Source: Stercorarius parasiticus
Lineage: Eukaryota; Chordata; Aves; Charadriiformes; Stercorariidae
Assembly (NCBI GenBank): GCA_013396915.1
Contig: VWZL01002056.1
Location: 168,063-232,062, forward strand
Length of the DNA stretch: 64,000 nt
Reading direction: 5' to 3'
Part shown: positions 23,601 through 36,538 of the stretch, piece after piece
Numbering within the stretch: position 1 is the first letter of the stretch
Layout: each line of letters opens with the position of its first letter
Position numbers and translations under genes: made by a program
The notes under the pieces: model-generated
Told to the model about the DNA's origin: nothing
The model's database searches: none
Seen by the model: only the letters and a program-made list of their open reading frames with translations

Positions 23601-26154
23601 CAATTCGTAGAGGCAGTGTTTATCCCTAGCCATGTCGTCAGGATCAAATGTCCTCTCCTCTGCCCTTTACTACATCTTGGGATCACTAAGTAACAATCTG
23701 ACAAGCAAACTCTAACCTGCGTTCTCCACAGGCTCTAGATAGCCCCATAAAACAATTTACAGTTCCCCACAAGAAAGCCTGAATAAGGAAAATAAGATAA
23801 ACTGGCCACCCTAGATAATATTCACCGATATGAAAATATGATTATGTCCTGAGTTGGATGTTAAAAAGTTAGAAATGATGATAAGCAGTACCACAGGATA
23901 AATGAAGAACCTTAAATGCAGCTACACAGGGATGGAGTTTCAAAGACTGTCACTCAACAATGCATTCATTTCAGTACAAGAAGAAATTTAGGCAACTTTA
24001 AAAATCCCTATTGATAGTTATCTTAAACAATAGGAGACTACATTTGAAAATCTAGCCCAGTACTCCATATGCCCCACCCCAAATTAATAAAATCTTCATT
24101 TTAAAAAAAAAAAACCGAACAGATTTTCCTTTTCTATTAGAATTATTTGTTTGTACTACAATTTGCATTTAAACAAGACAAAAACAGAGGAGCATGTGTT
24201 GTGGTGAGAGAGAATTCCAAACAGCAAATAATGCTGGACTCTGAAATCTAGTGCTTCATTCTCATTTAGACTCATAAATTGTAAGAAAGAGTTTTGAGAT
24301 AAATGGCAAGTTTTCAAATAAAACAATGGCATGATTTTAATTTTAGTGTTATTCATCCTCGTTCATTAAATCAAGTACTGACTACTAACCTCAATACAGT
24401 ACTAGAAAAAAATACTTTTGGGGAGACAGAAAAGAGCACAGATTGCGGTATTAATTCAGGATCTGAGCTGAAAAGAAAAGAGGAACAACAAACAAATGGT
24501 CTATTATCATAGTACAAGGTGAGTGTAGAAGGACTTGCATCAAAGCAGAGAAGGGAAGTGTCCAGCATCACCAATGGCCTAGCTGTTAAAAGCGGGGAAA
24601 AGGAGCCTCTCCCACAAAGCAGTTCTCTGTTGGACAATGCTGCATGTTACAGGGGTAGAGCTACAACGCACAATCAAACCAAAGGATGCAATTTGTGAGT
24701 GAGTGAATAATCTGTGATGTAGACAACAAAAAACTGAAAAAATTATTGAAAGATAGTTACCCACACAATATTCATGTGAGTGAATAAAAATGAAAAGCCT
24801 GTTTTTCCATTCGGCCTTCATGATGAGAAGTTCACACAGGAAATTAGTTTCAAAGTAGCATGCATTGAAAATGTAGAATTTTTTTTTCTATTTGCATGAC
24901 CATTTTTCTTGATATGAATGCTTGCACGCTCATGATCTTAGAGGAATAAACACACAAAAACAAAAATCTATGAATCATAACTTACTAATCTGTAGCACAT
25001 AAAAATGCCATGTGCCCAAAAAAAAAACGGTTTTGATCAGTATATTATGCAAAGAATGAAGTGAGTGAAAAATCACAAAAAGAAAAAAAAAATGGATACA
25101 TTAAAAATTTGTGCAGTCTGGAAAACACCTTAAGTAGCAAGAGGCTGAAGCAGGTGATGAGGTATGTGAGGCAAATCATTGCCTCAACAGTGTAAGGCAA
25201 ATATTCGTTCTATTTACCAACGTCCTCTCAACAGTGAAAGTGAAATGCAGAATGAGTACCATGCGAAGAAAGATAAACTACAGTTCCGTCAGGGTGTACC
25301 TTAACAAATCAATGCAAATTGGTTGTCCTTTTCTTACTGTTGCCTGAGATGCCCTTGTGTTTCACTGTTAAGAATGGCTCGCTATTTTACTTCGTAAAGT
25401 TCTAGCCTTAGTAAATCTTGCTGCTCATTTGGGCTGTTGTTCATTATTTAATCAACTTAGATTCTCAACTAGTCTAGCATTTACACAGTCATCTAAAAGA
25501 CACTGGATTCTATCAGAAATATTCTGAAGACGGGCAAACCCACTATATTTTACAATGCAATGAAATAATTTTATCAGTTTTACAGAGAGAATAAAATTAG
25601 TTAAATAAAAGGGTCTGAATTAGGGCAAGGACTCTGGTATGTTAGGTATTATTTAATCATATGCAAAGATTTGATTTCTGCTTCAAAATGCTTGTAATCA
25701 AAGGCATTATCCCTGCAGCTAGTAATTTACAGTCAGATTCCAGATTCCCATAAATTCCCTATAGTTCCTTGCAGTTTACGTACCTAACACTCATGTGTTG
25801 GCCAGGCTGATTGTACAATACTTGTGAAAATACTCCTAAGTGAAACTGAATGTGAATGGGTTGAGAAAAAAGGAACAAGTGTATATGAGAACGTTGGTGC
25901 TGCTTAAGGACATTATTAAAAGCTCATTGCCATAAGGTGATTTCCTCAGAAATAACAAAGGAAGGAATTAAACAAGATTCTTCTTAACCCTCACATATCT
26001 GCTGTCCAGCCCTGGGGAGGGGGGAAGAAAAGGGAGCATGTGAAATGGAGAGTTAACAGCAATGAATTACACTAATAGGGAAAGCTAAAATTATCCATGA
26101 AAAACCTATGCCAGGAAGATTAAGGACAGTAAGAAATTACACAATTATTTTATG

Positions 26155-26615
26155 TATCAGGGCCCTGAGGGCATGAGTAGGCTGTAATTGCCCTGATGAG
26201 CCTTCCCTGGGGGCTTCCACCCCCACGCCACTCATGGGCCATGGGCCGTGGCTCCATTCCAGCTCAGCCAGGGCTATGCCGTGGGTGTGCTGCTTCCCAG
26301 CTGTGTCTCCTGGGAGGACCCCGGCACTACACTGTAGGTGGCTCATCTGCTCCAGGGACACCTCCTGTGTACGCTGCAGCCCCGTCTCCTGCCCGCCCCC
26401 GTCTCCTTTCCGCCCTGACTGGCGCCCTGGAGGGCCCTGGCCCCAGTTCATCCCTTGGGGGAGGTCTGGGACCACTGAGGATGCTGTCAGCCGGGGCTGG
26501 CTCTGCATGCCGTGTTGGAAGCCTGTGGGATGATGCTCCGTCTGCCAGGTCATTGTCCGTGCCGGGGTCACCCTCAGCTCCCGGCCCCTGCTGCTCTCGG
26601 ACACTGAGATTGTCA
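26155..26615. other. GC-rich block in an AT-rich intron
   Basis: About 450 bp are strongly GC-rich (for example CCCGTCTCCTGCCCGCCCCC) with abrupt transitions to AT-rich flanks. Open frames of 146 codons (plus) and 176 codons (minus) run through it, but such frames are expected from the base composition, and neither has recognisable domains. It could be a decayed transposon or LTR, or an intragenic CpG-type regulatory element. I could not name a repeat family. Confidence 0.6.
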
Positions 26616-27628
26616 AGGATAGAAAATAACAGCTAGCTGTGAAGTGATAACTGAAAGTAAATATCATTTAAGTGGAACTTCAAAGAGAAGGGAGATTTTC
26701 AAGCAATTTTGAGTAATTGCCTCTAAACTTCCTTCTCAAATCTTTCAATACCAAGAACCACATAAAAAACCTCTAAAACCACTTGCCACTTACCCGCTGC
26801 TCTCTGATTGTTGCCGCTGGGTTAGTTTGTTTATTTTGGAAATGTACTAGCGCAGTAAGGACTGCTGATAAATCAAAAAGATGCTTTAAAGGATGAAGGT
26901 GAGGAGACTGCGGCTGAACGGGAGGTTTCAGAATATATGCTTATTGGAAGTTAAGTATTTTGCCCACATGATACTTGGAGTGCTGCCTGATCTCAGCATT
27001 AATAGTCCTGTGCACAGAACATTCTTTGCTATCTTCAAAAAATAAACTAATATCTCCTCATTTCAAGGTCAGTGGAAAGCAGGGATGGCAAGACACTCTT
27101 TTGATGAAGAGGCAAACACATGTTTTTTTCAATGAATGGTTAACTAATATCATCTTATAAAGTTGACAGCTTGATAGTCATCAGAAAATTCTCCATCGTT
27201 CATGGTGAAGGAGCAGAATAACACGTCAGATTTAACAATCCAGAGCTATGACTTGTCATCAGAAGTCTGTTCAACACACCACACAGCCATTACATCTAGA
27301 TGTGCTGCCAAATGTCAAAGAAGGAAAGTAAGAAAGTAATTTTGCCTTTTTACACATGGTTAATCTAAATCTCTAAATTGGAAGTTGCCATGAAAATTAC
27401 TCTGAGAGTATTTAATTGAAAACATTTTTAATTTCAAGTCTTAAAAAAAAAGAAAAGTCACAGCTGCAACAAAGTGTGGTAATATTAATGAAAGCATATC
27501 TGGCACTCGTTCAAATCTCTGCTTCTCTGCCTTCCTCAGTGCTGTGAAAAGAAAAATCACTCCCCAATGGAAATTCACCATTTTCACAGAAGTAAAATTA
27601 CTCTTCTCTGTAAAAATGGGCTTTCATC

Positions 27629-27665
27629 ATTTGCATTAAATGTAATTAAGTAATGTAATTAAATT
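27629..27665. promoter_or_regulatory. Octamer plus TAATTA cluster, possible enhancer core
   Basis: An exact octamer ATTTGCAT (27629-27636) is followed within 30 bases by repeated TAATTA-type homeodomain core sites. Intronic, AT-rich clusters of this kind are typical of conserved neural enhancers. TUB is neuronally expressed in vertebrates. This is inference from motifs only and the background is AT-rich. Confidence 0.25.
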
Positions 27666-29677
27666 GTTGCAGTAACTAGTGTATCTCTGCATGCTACTTG
27701 GCTCCAGGAAAGCTCAGTATGTGTTTGCAATCCAGACTGAAAAGCACTGCACTCATAGCATAATTTTGCAATGTCATATGAGGCTAAAACGTTCGTTCAG
27801 GTTTTCAACAAACTTCACAAAATAAGTGGTGTAGAGATACATGAAAACAAACCAGCAGATGCGACTGAGGCATTACAGAATGGCAAGCAAAATTTAATAA
27901 AAACTTTAAACAGGTAGCAATATGTCCTTGTGAAGGACACCAAATAGAAAATAAACAAGAACACAAGAAAGAGAAGACAAAGCAATTTGTAAGTGATCTC
28001 TCCTACACAGAAGGATTAAATTTATTCCAGTGAATAAATGACTCTGACATCTTTTATATACAATGTAAATGTAACAGCAATACAAAATATTGTTAACGGT
28101 TCTTGTTTTGCTCTTTATAACGATGAAATAGCAATGAAGTTGTATTTGGTACTGCAAGAGAGAGAGGCATTATCTGTAATAGTAACAACTGGAGCCAAAC
28201 ATCATGGAAGTTAATGGAAGGATACGGATCGCTTGAAATGGCAGGCAGATAATTTAGGGTCTAACCTACAAGCGTGGTCCCAAAACTATATTAATACCTT
28301 AATTTCAGTGGGGAAGAAAAAAAAGGACACCGCACTGATCATTTTACATGAACAGTTCCTGTTACTTCCACATACTCAGCTTTGCCCTGGACTTCTCTAG
28401 AAACGCTGCTACGAAACTATTTCTCCTACTACTGTGCCTATAGTTCCTAGATGCACAGATTATAAAACAAGAGGTTCTGTTCCCATTCAATATATCTATA
28501 TAATCCCTTCCAAGTAACAAAAGGAACCTCCTGTACGCTTGGTCCTACCTGATCTACAGATGCTGACAGGCAAGTGCTGTGTTACCGCTGGCTAATTCTC
28601 CAGTTCAAACTAACCACTCGTGGTCCAGAGTGCCAAGGATTCAGTTTATCTCCAGTTGGCCTGTTTAACCTAATTCATGTCAGTGTCCACAGATAACTCA
28701 AATACTTTGGTTGTTATTAGTTAATTAGGCAATATGCCAACAACTAAAAAGGGTTTAAAAAGATATGATACGTGCAAGTCATTTATAAGCTACAGGATCT
28801 GAAAACTTTTACCTGTAGGTGAAACATGGGCAGGAACTGAGAAAAAATGATCTGTCTGGAGACTTGTGCATGGTGAATTCTGGAGATCCACCTCCTCAGT
28901 GGAAGGGCACCCGTCACCTTAAAAGTCTCACAGCACCCAGAGGAATTGCTGGTAACACTTGGCAGGAAACATAGATATCATTTCATCCTACCAGCATGTC
29001 ACCTCGCTGCTTTGAAGGTATCCAGGAAAAAGTTCGGTGATCCTGGCAGCACTCCTCCTTGCTGTGTGGAGACAGGCTCTCAGTAGAGACATTTTGTTAT
29101 TTACTGAACTGATCAAAAAGAACCTCAAAAGAGTCCTCTACCTGCTCAGTTTCATACTAAGTGAAACTGGTCCCAGTATCTTCATTCCTGAGCAACACAA
29201 GTGCAGAAAGCGTATTATTCCCTTTGTGAGCTGCCCCAGCTGAGCTCGGTCATGGCCCTTAATTAATATCCCTCCATCCTATTGCATCTTAGATTTATTT
29301 GCGCTTCCCTTCAGCTCCACGCTGGATGAAGCAAAAGACATGTGCAGCCAGAGGACTAGCAGCAATCATCCTGCAACTCCCTGCAGAGGTTCAAAAGCAG
29401 GCAAGGGCTCCTTTATATGGAAAAACTTATGATCGGCTTAACTGGTAAAATATGCTGTTCCACTGTATCTACCTACAAACAGCTCACCAGGCCGATGTTC
29501 TATTCCAGAACAAAAGTGACTTTGACTTTTTACTCCACACTCTGATAATTACTCTGGAATTAAATGAGTTTTTATTCCAGAGTAGAGTTGCCCATCAGGG
29601 AACCATTGCCGCACAGATAACTGCAGCAGAATATGCTATGGCCACGTAGGAAAGAAAATTTCCCAGCACAGAAAGCC

Positions 29678-29704
29678 TAACATCTCAGAATTGCTGAGAT
29701 GTTA
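29678..29704. repeat. 11 bp inverted repeat (hairpin)
   Basis: TAACATCTCAG (29678-29688) and CTGAGATGTTA (29694-29704) are perfect reverse complements around a 5-base loop. It is intronic, with no neighbouring element recognised. Confidence 0.8.
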
Positions 29705-32431
29705 TCTCTGACCTACTTTGCTCAAAGTACCATAAAGATATCTCCACACAGGCATCCAATTATTTGTTGAAATCAACAAGTACTTTTGTGCTGCACAGAA
29801 TCAGTACAAGGAAAAAAAAGAGAGTAGAAGAGGATGATAGGTGGAAAGAAGTGTTCTTTTTGTCGCATTTGCAGTACAGGAATTGATTTCACAAACATGC
29901 TCATCCAAGCAATGTAGTTCATTCAGGAGACAGTCAACTCCCATCAAAGAGTCATTCTTAACTTAAAATCAGCATGCCCATAACAGAAACAAATGAACGG
30001 AAAAGAGCAGAATAGTTCTTTAGAATCAGTCCAGCTGTCTCGTGCATCTGACACTCCCACATACAAATGGTTTCATTGACAGGGAAAAAAGTGCCAACTC
30101 CGAAGCTGAATACCATCGTTAAAAATGGCCATCAAAACCTAACTATGTACCATGCAAACAGTGTAACCTAAGACACTAAGCACATTCCCAGAGAAGAACA
30201 CACCAAAAAACGACGCTTCTGGAGTTCTTACAGTATTTTCAAAAACAACATTCCTAACAACGGATTTTACAAGGCAATAAAACACTTTATTAGGTAATTA
30301 AATTCTCTTAAGTTGACTTTTGCTAACTGCAGAGTTTATTACAGGACAGCTGTCCCCAGGGATTAACAAACTCCAGGTTGAATATAAGAAACATTGCTTT
30401 TTTTTTTTTCCTTCTCTGAAACCTTGTGAAATATTGAAAAGGTTTGAGAGACAAATTTAGAACAAACTGACTGAAGGAGTATAAATTCGTAAGTATTGCA
30501 GTAAATGGTGTTGTATAACATTACAGGAAGGGTCACTTTTACCTTAAGAGCACAATTAATCTCACTTAAGTCAGAAAGTTCACTTTGGTGCAAATTGTTG
30601 CAAAATTTAGCTCAGTTAGTATGGATATGAAATTTGCTACCATTTATGGGACAATAATGTCTGTTTCTCTGAGCTGTGAAAATTAAAACCTCGTTCAACC
30701 AACAATACAGAAGGTTTAGTATACGATGGCACCTCCGTACCTTTGATAAGCTATTGAGTAAAAGACGAAATGGAAAAAAATTGTTTTCTCTTATTAAAAA
30801 ATAAAAATAAAAAAAAAATTAAAATTCTATGCTAAATCAAATTCTTACGTCAGACTGGAAAGAAATTTAGTTTAATTTTAAAAATTTTCTTCCTAGACCC
30901 TGAGAAAAAGATAGTAAAAGAAAAAGAAATATTACTAATGCTTTTAATATTTATTAGAAAGACATAATTAAAATAATACTAAGAGGAAAAATAATTCTCC
31001 ATCTAAAATCACTTACGGTAGCCTATCTGCTTGCAGACGCAAGGTAAAAAAGGTCCATTATTAATGAAGGCTTAACATTTAATCAATGCAATTTCCAGTT
31101 TCTAACAATAAATTCTGTAGCTGTAACCACACAAAAAATTCCACCAATTGCAAACTGAGGGTAGAGACTCTGAAACCTGCACTTCTCACAGCAAGATTCA
31201 TTAGTCCAGTAAACACCTGCCCATCACCCTGTTGAAAGATGTGACCACCAACTGCAAATTAAATGATAGGGCAGATGAAAAGTATAGCACATGCAGTATG
31301 CTTGACAGAGATCTGACTTGAATGATGGATTAGGTTTTTGTTCGTTTGTTTAAGACTAGGATATTAGTTGGTTTCAGTTTTTTTCCCAGAGGCAGATTCA
31401 CAAAGGCACCTTGGGTTTTAGACATTAAACCTTAAGTACTCTGCCAGCTAGTAGCATTCCCAACCTGAAAACCGCCAACTGCATTTCAGCTCATATCCTC
31501 TACTCTCTTTTTTTCCTTGTACTAATTCTGTGTAGCACATACCCATCAATACTCAGGGAAGGAAGCCTTTTGCTATTGAGGCTTATGAATCCCTTATGAA
31601 TCAAATTTGACTTAACGATCTACGAAACAAGAAAATTTGACAATTGCTGTTCGCTATAACTCCTGGAGGTGTTAGCAACCTGGAACAAGATCTACAAGAG
31701 ACACAATATTGAACAAGGGTTACCCAAGCTTCCCTCTAGGAAATCCTGAGGAAAAGTATGCACCTATCCTTATTAGAGGGCCAACAAGCATGGGCTATAT
31801 GAGCAGAGAATTAAATAGTGTCTGGTTTCCTTAGGATTTATTTCTGATTATTAAATTATCTGAAGTCTAACTGTACAGAAATGGCTTTATAATTTTTTCC
31901 CTATGGCTGTAATACCTGAACCGTCTTTGTCCCTTATGGATTCTGTAATCTTTAATAAGAAAGTGTAGACCACGTTGTACAAGCTTGAAATGTTCTTCTC
32001 TACCTACTCACCTACTTTAGTGAGCCTTGCGGAAACACAGTATCTTTGAAATTATCATATTCAAACTTAGCTGAAATTAGTTAGCGGGTTTAATATATCA
32101 TTAACACTGTCAGGCTTAAGCAAAATTATGTACAGAGGAATATAAAGAGTAGAACAGTACAAGCTTTACTTCAGTAGGAACGAAACCTGAAGACACTTAA
32201 ATATTCATGGTAGAAGGGACAAGCCACTCTCTCCTCCCTACAGCACTGAAATGGCGCTCCCTCCTGTTAGGCTAGGATTGCTCGTTCTGATGTTTTTGTC
32301 CCCAAACACAAGTGGAGGATATAAATTAGTTGCTAAAAAAACCAAAACAACAACCTTTGTTCTCATTAGCATGGCAAGCATCATACTATGGCTTGCAGTA
32401 AATAAACATGCAATAGATCATATTCATATAC

Positions 32432-32594
32432 CTTGATAAATGGTGCTGCTGTTGCTGTTAAGATACGATTCAACCAATGGTGCTTGTTCTTCCGAATGTT
32501 TCATTCTACGTGTTCTTGTGCGACTGTCCACATTGGACTGAACCATTAATGGCTCCTGGCGCTTTTTTTTCTGCTTCTGTTCTAGCAGTGCTCG
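32432..32594 (-). CDS. TUB: TUB exon 3: basic N-terminal helix
   Basis: This 163 bp exon has acceptor TTTTCCTCAG and donor G|GTATAT, phase 0 to phase 1. It encodes [19 protein letters not shown], then [20 protein letters not shown] and [15 protein letters not shown]. The first block together with exon 2 forms the conserved basic amphipathic helix that in TULP3 binds the IFT-A complex. The KKKR run is the segment described as nuclear-localising in tubby. [12 protein letters not shown] is a TUB hallmark. The exit G can pair with TG of the cassette exon (Q-V-Q-E) or with GG of exon 8633-8800 (Q-G-I-D), supporting two isoforms. Confidence 0.95.
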
Positions 32595-33703
32595 CTGAGG
32601 AAAACACAAAGAAAAGCATCTGTTACTGGACTCCAAACAGTAACAATCTATGATGAAAAACAATGTGTACCTTTACACCTCTCCAGTTTTCCAGTGGCAG
32701 CAGTTGGCAAGTGGGATATTGGGATATCAGGTTATAGGAAATCTTTCCAAAACAATCCAACCAACCCACTACTAAAATACCTTCTGCTAAAAACAGCAAT
32801 TAATTAAAATAGATTTTTCTGAGCAGTCTACCAGCTGTTGGAGCTTGCTTGGAAATAACCCTTGGGAAAACAACAGTGTGACAGTAGTGGCTGTGAAGCA
32901 ATGGGAGGGTAAGCAAGGGCATGAGGCAGAGATGCCAGTTTAAGTTTCTGTAAATTAAGAGCAGGTAACCTGCAAACTAGAATCAAGTGACAACGCTGGA
33001 CATGAGCCTAATTTAACAGCTATACAAGATGAACTTTAATTAAGCAATTGAATTTCTCAGCTAGACCTGCTGAAACCCAAAACCTTCAGCATCTGATGGC
33101 ACCATGGGCACCTCTCTCTTTCAGGCCTCTTCCACAGCCTCAGAGACCGCAACTGTTAATTTTACTTATCCATTACCTTACCATTTTCCTGCTCCTGGAC
33201 AGTGATTTTTTTGCTTTTAGAAAGGAGATACACTAACACTGAAAAACAAGAAGGGAGCGTGGACTCTTTCAGCTCCGTAAGTTGTGTGCAACACCTCAAC
33301 ATGACTTGAAAACGATCAAAATCTAGTACAGGATTATGTCATAAACAGAAAGTATTTGCATTTGAGAATGAGATGCTGGTAGACATGCAAGCTGATAAAA
33401 TAATGGGAGAAGAAATGTATAGAACAATATAAAATTAAACTCACAAGTTTTAACTATAAACATGACAAAGTTTCATAAAAAGGGGACTACAGAAAAAACG
33501 AAGAAAAAGTGGAAACCTCAAACCCCATTAAAAGTTACAGCAAAATTCCCTGAGATTTCATGGAAAAGATTCTGAATCACTTTCTTGGACAAATCATGTA
33601 GGAATACAGTAGCAAAATAGGCAACATAGCACATAGTGCCATTACTTTAGTCACAAGGGCTAAATCCATGGAATGAAAAGGAAAAGATGTAAAAACTTTA
33701 TGG

Positions 33704-34056
33704 TGAACTGTTGTGGTTTTGGCCGTATTGGCCAATCGGAACGACAGATGGCCCTCCCCCCCCCNNNNNNNNNNNNNNNNNNNNNNNNNNNNNNNNNNNN
33801 NNNNNNNNNNNNNNNNNNNNNNNNNNNNNNNNNNNNNNNNNNNNNNNNNNNNNNNNNNNNNNNNNNNNNNNNNNNNNNNNNNNNNNNTGCAGGTGGGACC
33901 CCTCTACGCTTCTCCGCTTCCGACCCTCTAACGGGGCAAAAAGCGGAGTTAGCTGACCTTGGTTGTTATAGCAATAAGTATAAGCAAGAGCCTCTGTGCA
34001 TACCATTCCTTGGTATAATCAGGTCTTATCACTCTGCGAGCAAACAGTTTCTGAAC
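33704..34056. mobile_element. Possible solo LTR of an old endogenous retrovirus, gap inside
   Basis: After the flank TGAAC the sequence begins TGTTGTGGTTTTGGCC, a start often seen in avian retroviral LTRs. The right part holds a GC-rich stretch, an AATAAGTATAAG signal-like stretch and ends near CAAACAGTTTC, followed by a second TGAAC. That gives a candidate 5 bp target-site duplication (33704-33708 and 34052-34056). Against the call: the right end is not a clean CA, and 123 bases are unknown. No viral gene remnant is present. Confidence 0.35.
33765..33887. other. Assembly gap (123 N)
   Basis: The run of N follows CTCCCCCCCCC. GC-rich homopolymer sequence probably stopped the sequencing. Open frames that cross it are artefacts. 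Confidence 0.98.
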
Positions 34057-34474
34057 AACATGCTGTTAAGTTCAGACTTTAGTCAGTTAGAAGAGGCCCA
34101 GCTAAAAAGCAAAATTACAAATCAGAAAATTGGTTCTGTTTTACCTCAAACCAGGACATAAACCTCTGTTGGCTGGCACATCTGCCAGAACCTCTTGTCC
34201 TTTCTGGTCCATCAGAGGGGTAAGAAATACATTGTAAATCAGCTTAAAACAAGTCCAAGGCAGTGGTAATCAGAATCATTCAAATCACAGTCATAAGAAA
34301 AATTTCAATGGAAGTTAGACTTCTAAGTAAGCTGTAACCTCCACAGAGCTCTCTTTTGCATTCCCTAATCAGAGGATGTAATTTTCTATCAATTAGCAGA
34401 TATAAGTGTTGGTGATTTCATTACTCCAAGATCTAGACTTCAGAGAGCAAGACGGTCCCCCTCCAAAATCTTAC

Positions 34475-34526
34475 CTGCCTGTCAAGCTTCTGCTGACGCA
34501 GGCTGCTCCCCTCATCATCCAGAACA
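34475..34526 (-). CDS. TUB: TUB exon 2: VLDDEG...LRQQKLDRQ
   Basis: This 52 bp exon has acceptor CTTTGCAG and donor CAG|GTAAGA, phase 2 to phase 0. Its first T completes a codon from exon 1. It then reads VLDDEGSSLRQQKLDRQ, equivalent to VLDDEGRNLRQQKLDRQ that I recall in mammalian TUB. It contributes the first half of the N-terminal helix. There is no start codon in it, so translation must begin in an upstream first exon. In mammals two alternative first exons feed this junction. Confidence 0.95.
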
Positions 34527-36538
34527 CTGCAAAGACAAAAGAGTACATAGCTGGAACAAATTTATCACTCAAAACACCACCTAACAGCAATCACTGGAGC
34601 GATTCTTGCAGGAGTTATTCATATAAAACTGCCACTATGTTCCATGGAAGTTTGCCTGCTCTAACCTGCAAAAGTTGGCTCAAGAGAATTTAAATGCAGC
34701 ACATGAAAAACTGAGTAACTCTGGTTCACATAATTTTCCATAAAAATAAATATTCAGCCAGTTCACAAAGAAATGCAAAATCCACAGTCTATAGCTTGTT
34801 TTCTCCTCCACTGTCTTCTAACGCAGAAGTCAATGTATACAGCAACAGGGTTTGATTGAAAATTTGCATATAAAGCATATAAAAAGTGAGAAGTGTAAGA
34901 GAGCTGCTTAGCAACTCAGCAGTATTTAAAATTACCTTATAAAAACTGTTTAATCTTTTGCACACTGAAAACCAGGATTTACTCCTGAATACCTGAAAAG
35001 TCACACTGATTGCCAGGCACTTCAGCTTTTAGAGACCGGCAAGACAAACAGTATTGTGTCGTATTTCTTTCTTCTAATTGTTGCTAGTTGGGAGATAAGC
35101 TCCTGTACATTCAATCATTTTCATTAATTAGATGTTAAAAATGAATGCCAGTGAAATCAGAAAATTATTTTTGTGAAGTATTTTATCAAACTACTGACTA
35201 CACTTTATTTTTCTGGAGAACAAAGGTCTCTATTTTAAGAACATTATCATTAAATGTGGAACATAGACAATTAAATCTGTTAAACTGTAATATATCATCT
35301 ACAAGAAAAAAAGTGCTATAGAACAAAAAAAGATAGCCTCTTGAAAGTAGAATTCATTTTCTCTTACTATAAAAGATTAGCCCCTTTTTTATAATCACTC
35401 TTAACAAAGAGAAAAAAAGAAAAAATCCAGGACAAATGAACCTGGATTCTGACCTACATACAACCAAAGTGTATTGCAGTGGAAATGTCAGAAAAAATGT
35501 GACTTCCTGTGTATTAATATATACTCTTTAGAAGACAGCAACATTATCGTAGAGTTAGGTAAGACAGCTAATAAAGGCATGCAGAATGCCACCTGTCCAA
35601 TGCCAGCATTACCAAAGACCTAATTAGGCATTATTGGTAGCATCAGCCTTATACAATTTATATTCGGGATATATGTTACAAAAGGTTGATGTTCCACAGA
35701 ATGAGACTATGCTGTACAAGTACCTCAGGTATGAAATTACACAGTCTCTTGCAGAGGTAATGCATTACTCATAGTGCACCAAAAAAAAACCAAAACCCCT
35801 CACACTCACCAAAAAAGTTCTGTTTTACACCAAGCATTCTTCGTTTGATAAATTACAGAAACAAGTTATAAAAAGAAGACACACTTTCCTCCATGGTATA
35901 CAATATCAGGGTTTTTTCAAGAGTGCTTCACTACAACCGCAATACATATTAACTGCACTGTGAGAAAGTAAAACTATCCAAACGGAAATCTTTGGCCAAA
36001 CAATTGAGTAAAAGATGCCTAAGTATACAGTTTCAGGCTTAATGGCCTGAACAAAACCTCCTCATTTAAGGCAACGCTTGAAAAAAGCCAAAACCATGCC
36101 ATGATGCTAATACAGACCACAGGAACTGCAGAGGCAGCAATGCATATACAGCCGTAATACCCAGAGAGGTCGAGAGCCGATATCGCTCCACTCCACCAGT
36201 CATTTGCAGAGCTAAGGAGAAAACTCTGATCTCTCATCTTCTGCTTCATAAATCAGACTACGCTGACTCCCTCGGATATATTACATGAGCTATATATACA
36301 CTTCTCAGACATTCCCATAAACCACTAGTTCAGTAATTATCTTTATGTGAATATAATGGGTTTCAGTATTATGCTGGATTGGCGATAATTCTAAATTCTG
36401 TATCACAGACAGGTGGTGTCTAAGTGCTCTGGGATGACTCTACCTTCCTCTGCTTTCCCATCACACCGTATCCCGGCATAACACACTGCACAGAACAAGG
36501 GAGCAGGGAAATGTCCTTGGTCGGGTTCTAAACCTTAC

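Larger units (their letters stand above)
20565..32431 (-). other. TUB intron, 11.9 kb
   Basis: This intron contains the pyrimidine tract next to the cassette exon, a GC-rich block at 26155-26615, an octamer/homeodomain-like AT cluster at 27629-27665, an 11 bp hairpin at 29678-29704 and A-rich runs (for example 30782-30825). I recognise no exon or classified transposon in it. Confidence 0.8.
32595..34474 (-). other. TUB intron with assembly gap
   Basis: This 1.9 kb intron between exons 2 and 3 contains a 123 bp run of N (33765-33887) preceded by a C homopolymer, within a possible solo LTR. No other exon was recognised. Confidence 0.85.
1..34526 (-). other. TUB: TUB gene body, exon 2 to the truncated 3' part
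   Basis: Eight exons on the minus strand join in frame (entry/exit phases 2-0, 0-1, 1-1, 1-1, 1-0, 0-0, 0-2, 2-0) and spell a tubby-family protein. The order is the N-terminal basic helix, a lysine-rich linker, the VQILTVGQ block, an acidic/serine linker, then the start of the tubby domain. The blocks [20 protein letters not shown] and [16 protein letters not shown] fit TUB better than TULP1 or TULP3, judged from memory of the family. About 354 codons are visible. The tubby barrel is cut after its first roughly 140 residues because the remaining exons lie left of position 1. The first exon is not identified. Intron sizes range from about 0.6 to 11.9 kb. Confidence 0.92.

Noticed and set aside
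26137..26667. 176-codon minus-strand open frame, the longest in the window
   Set aside because: It lies in the GC-rich block where stops are rare, a 146-codon frame overlaps it on the other strand, and no domain or splice context is visible.
33673..34161. 162-codon and overlapping open frames across the N run
   Set aside because: They are artefacts of reading through unknown bases.
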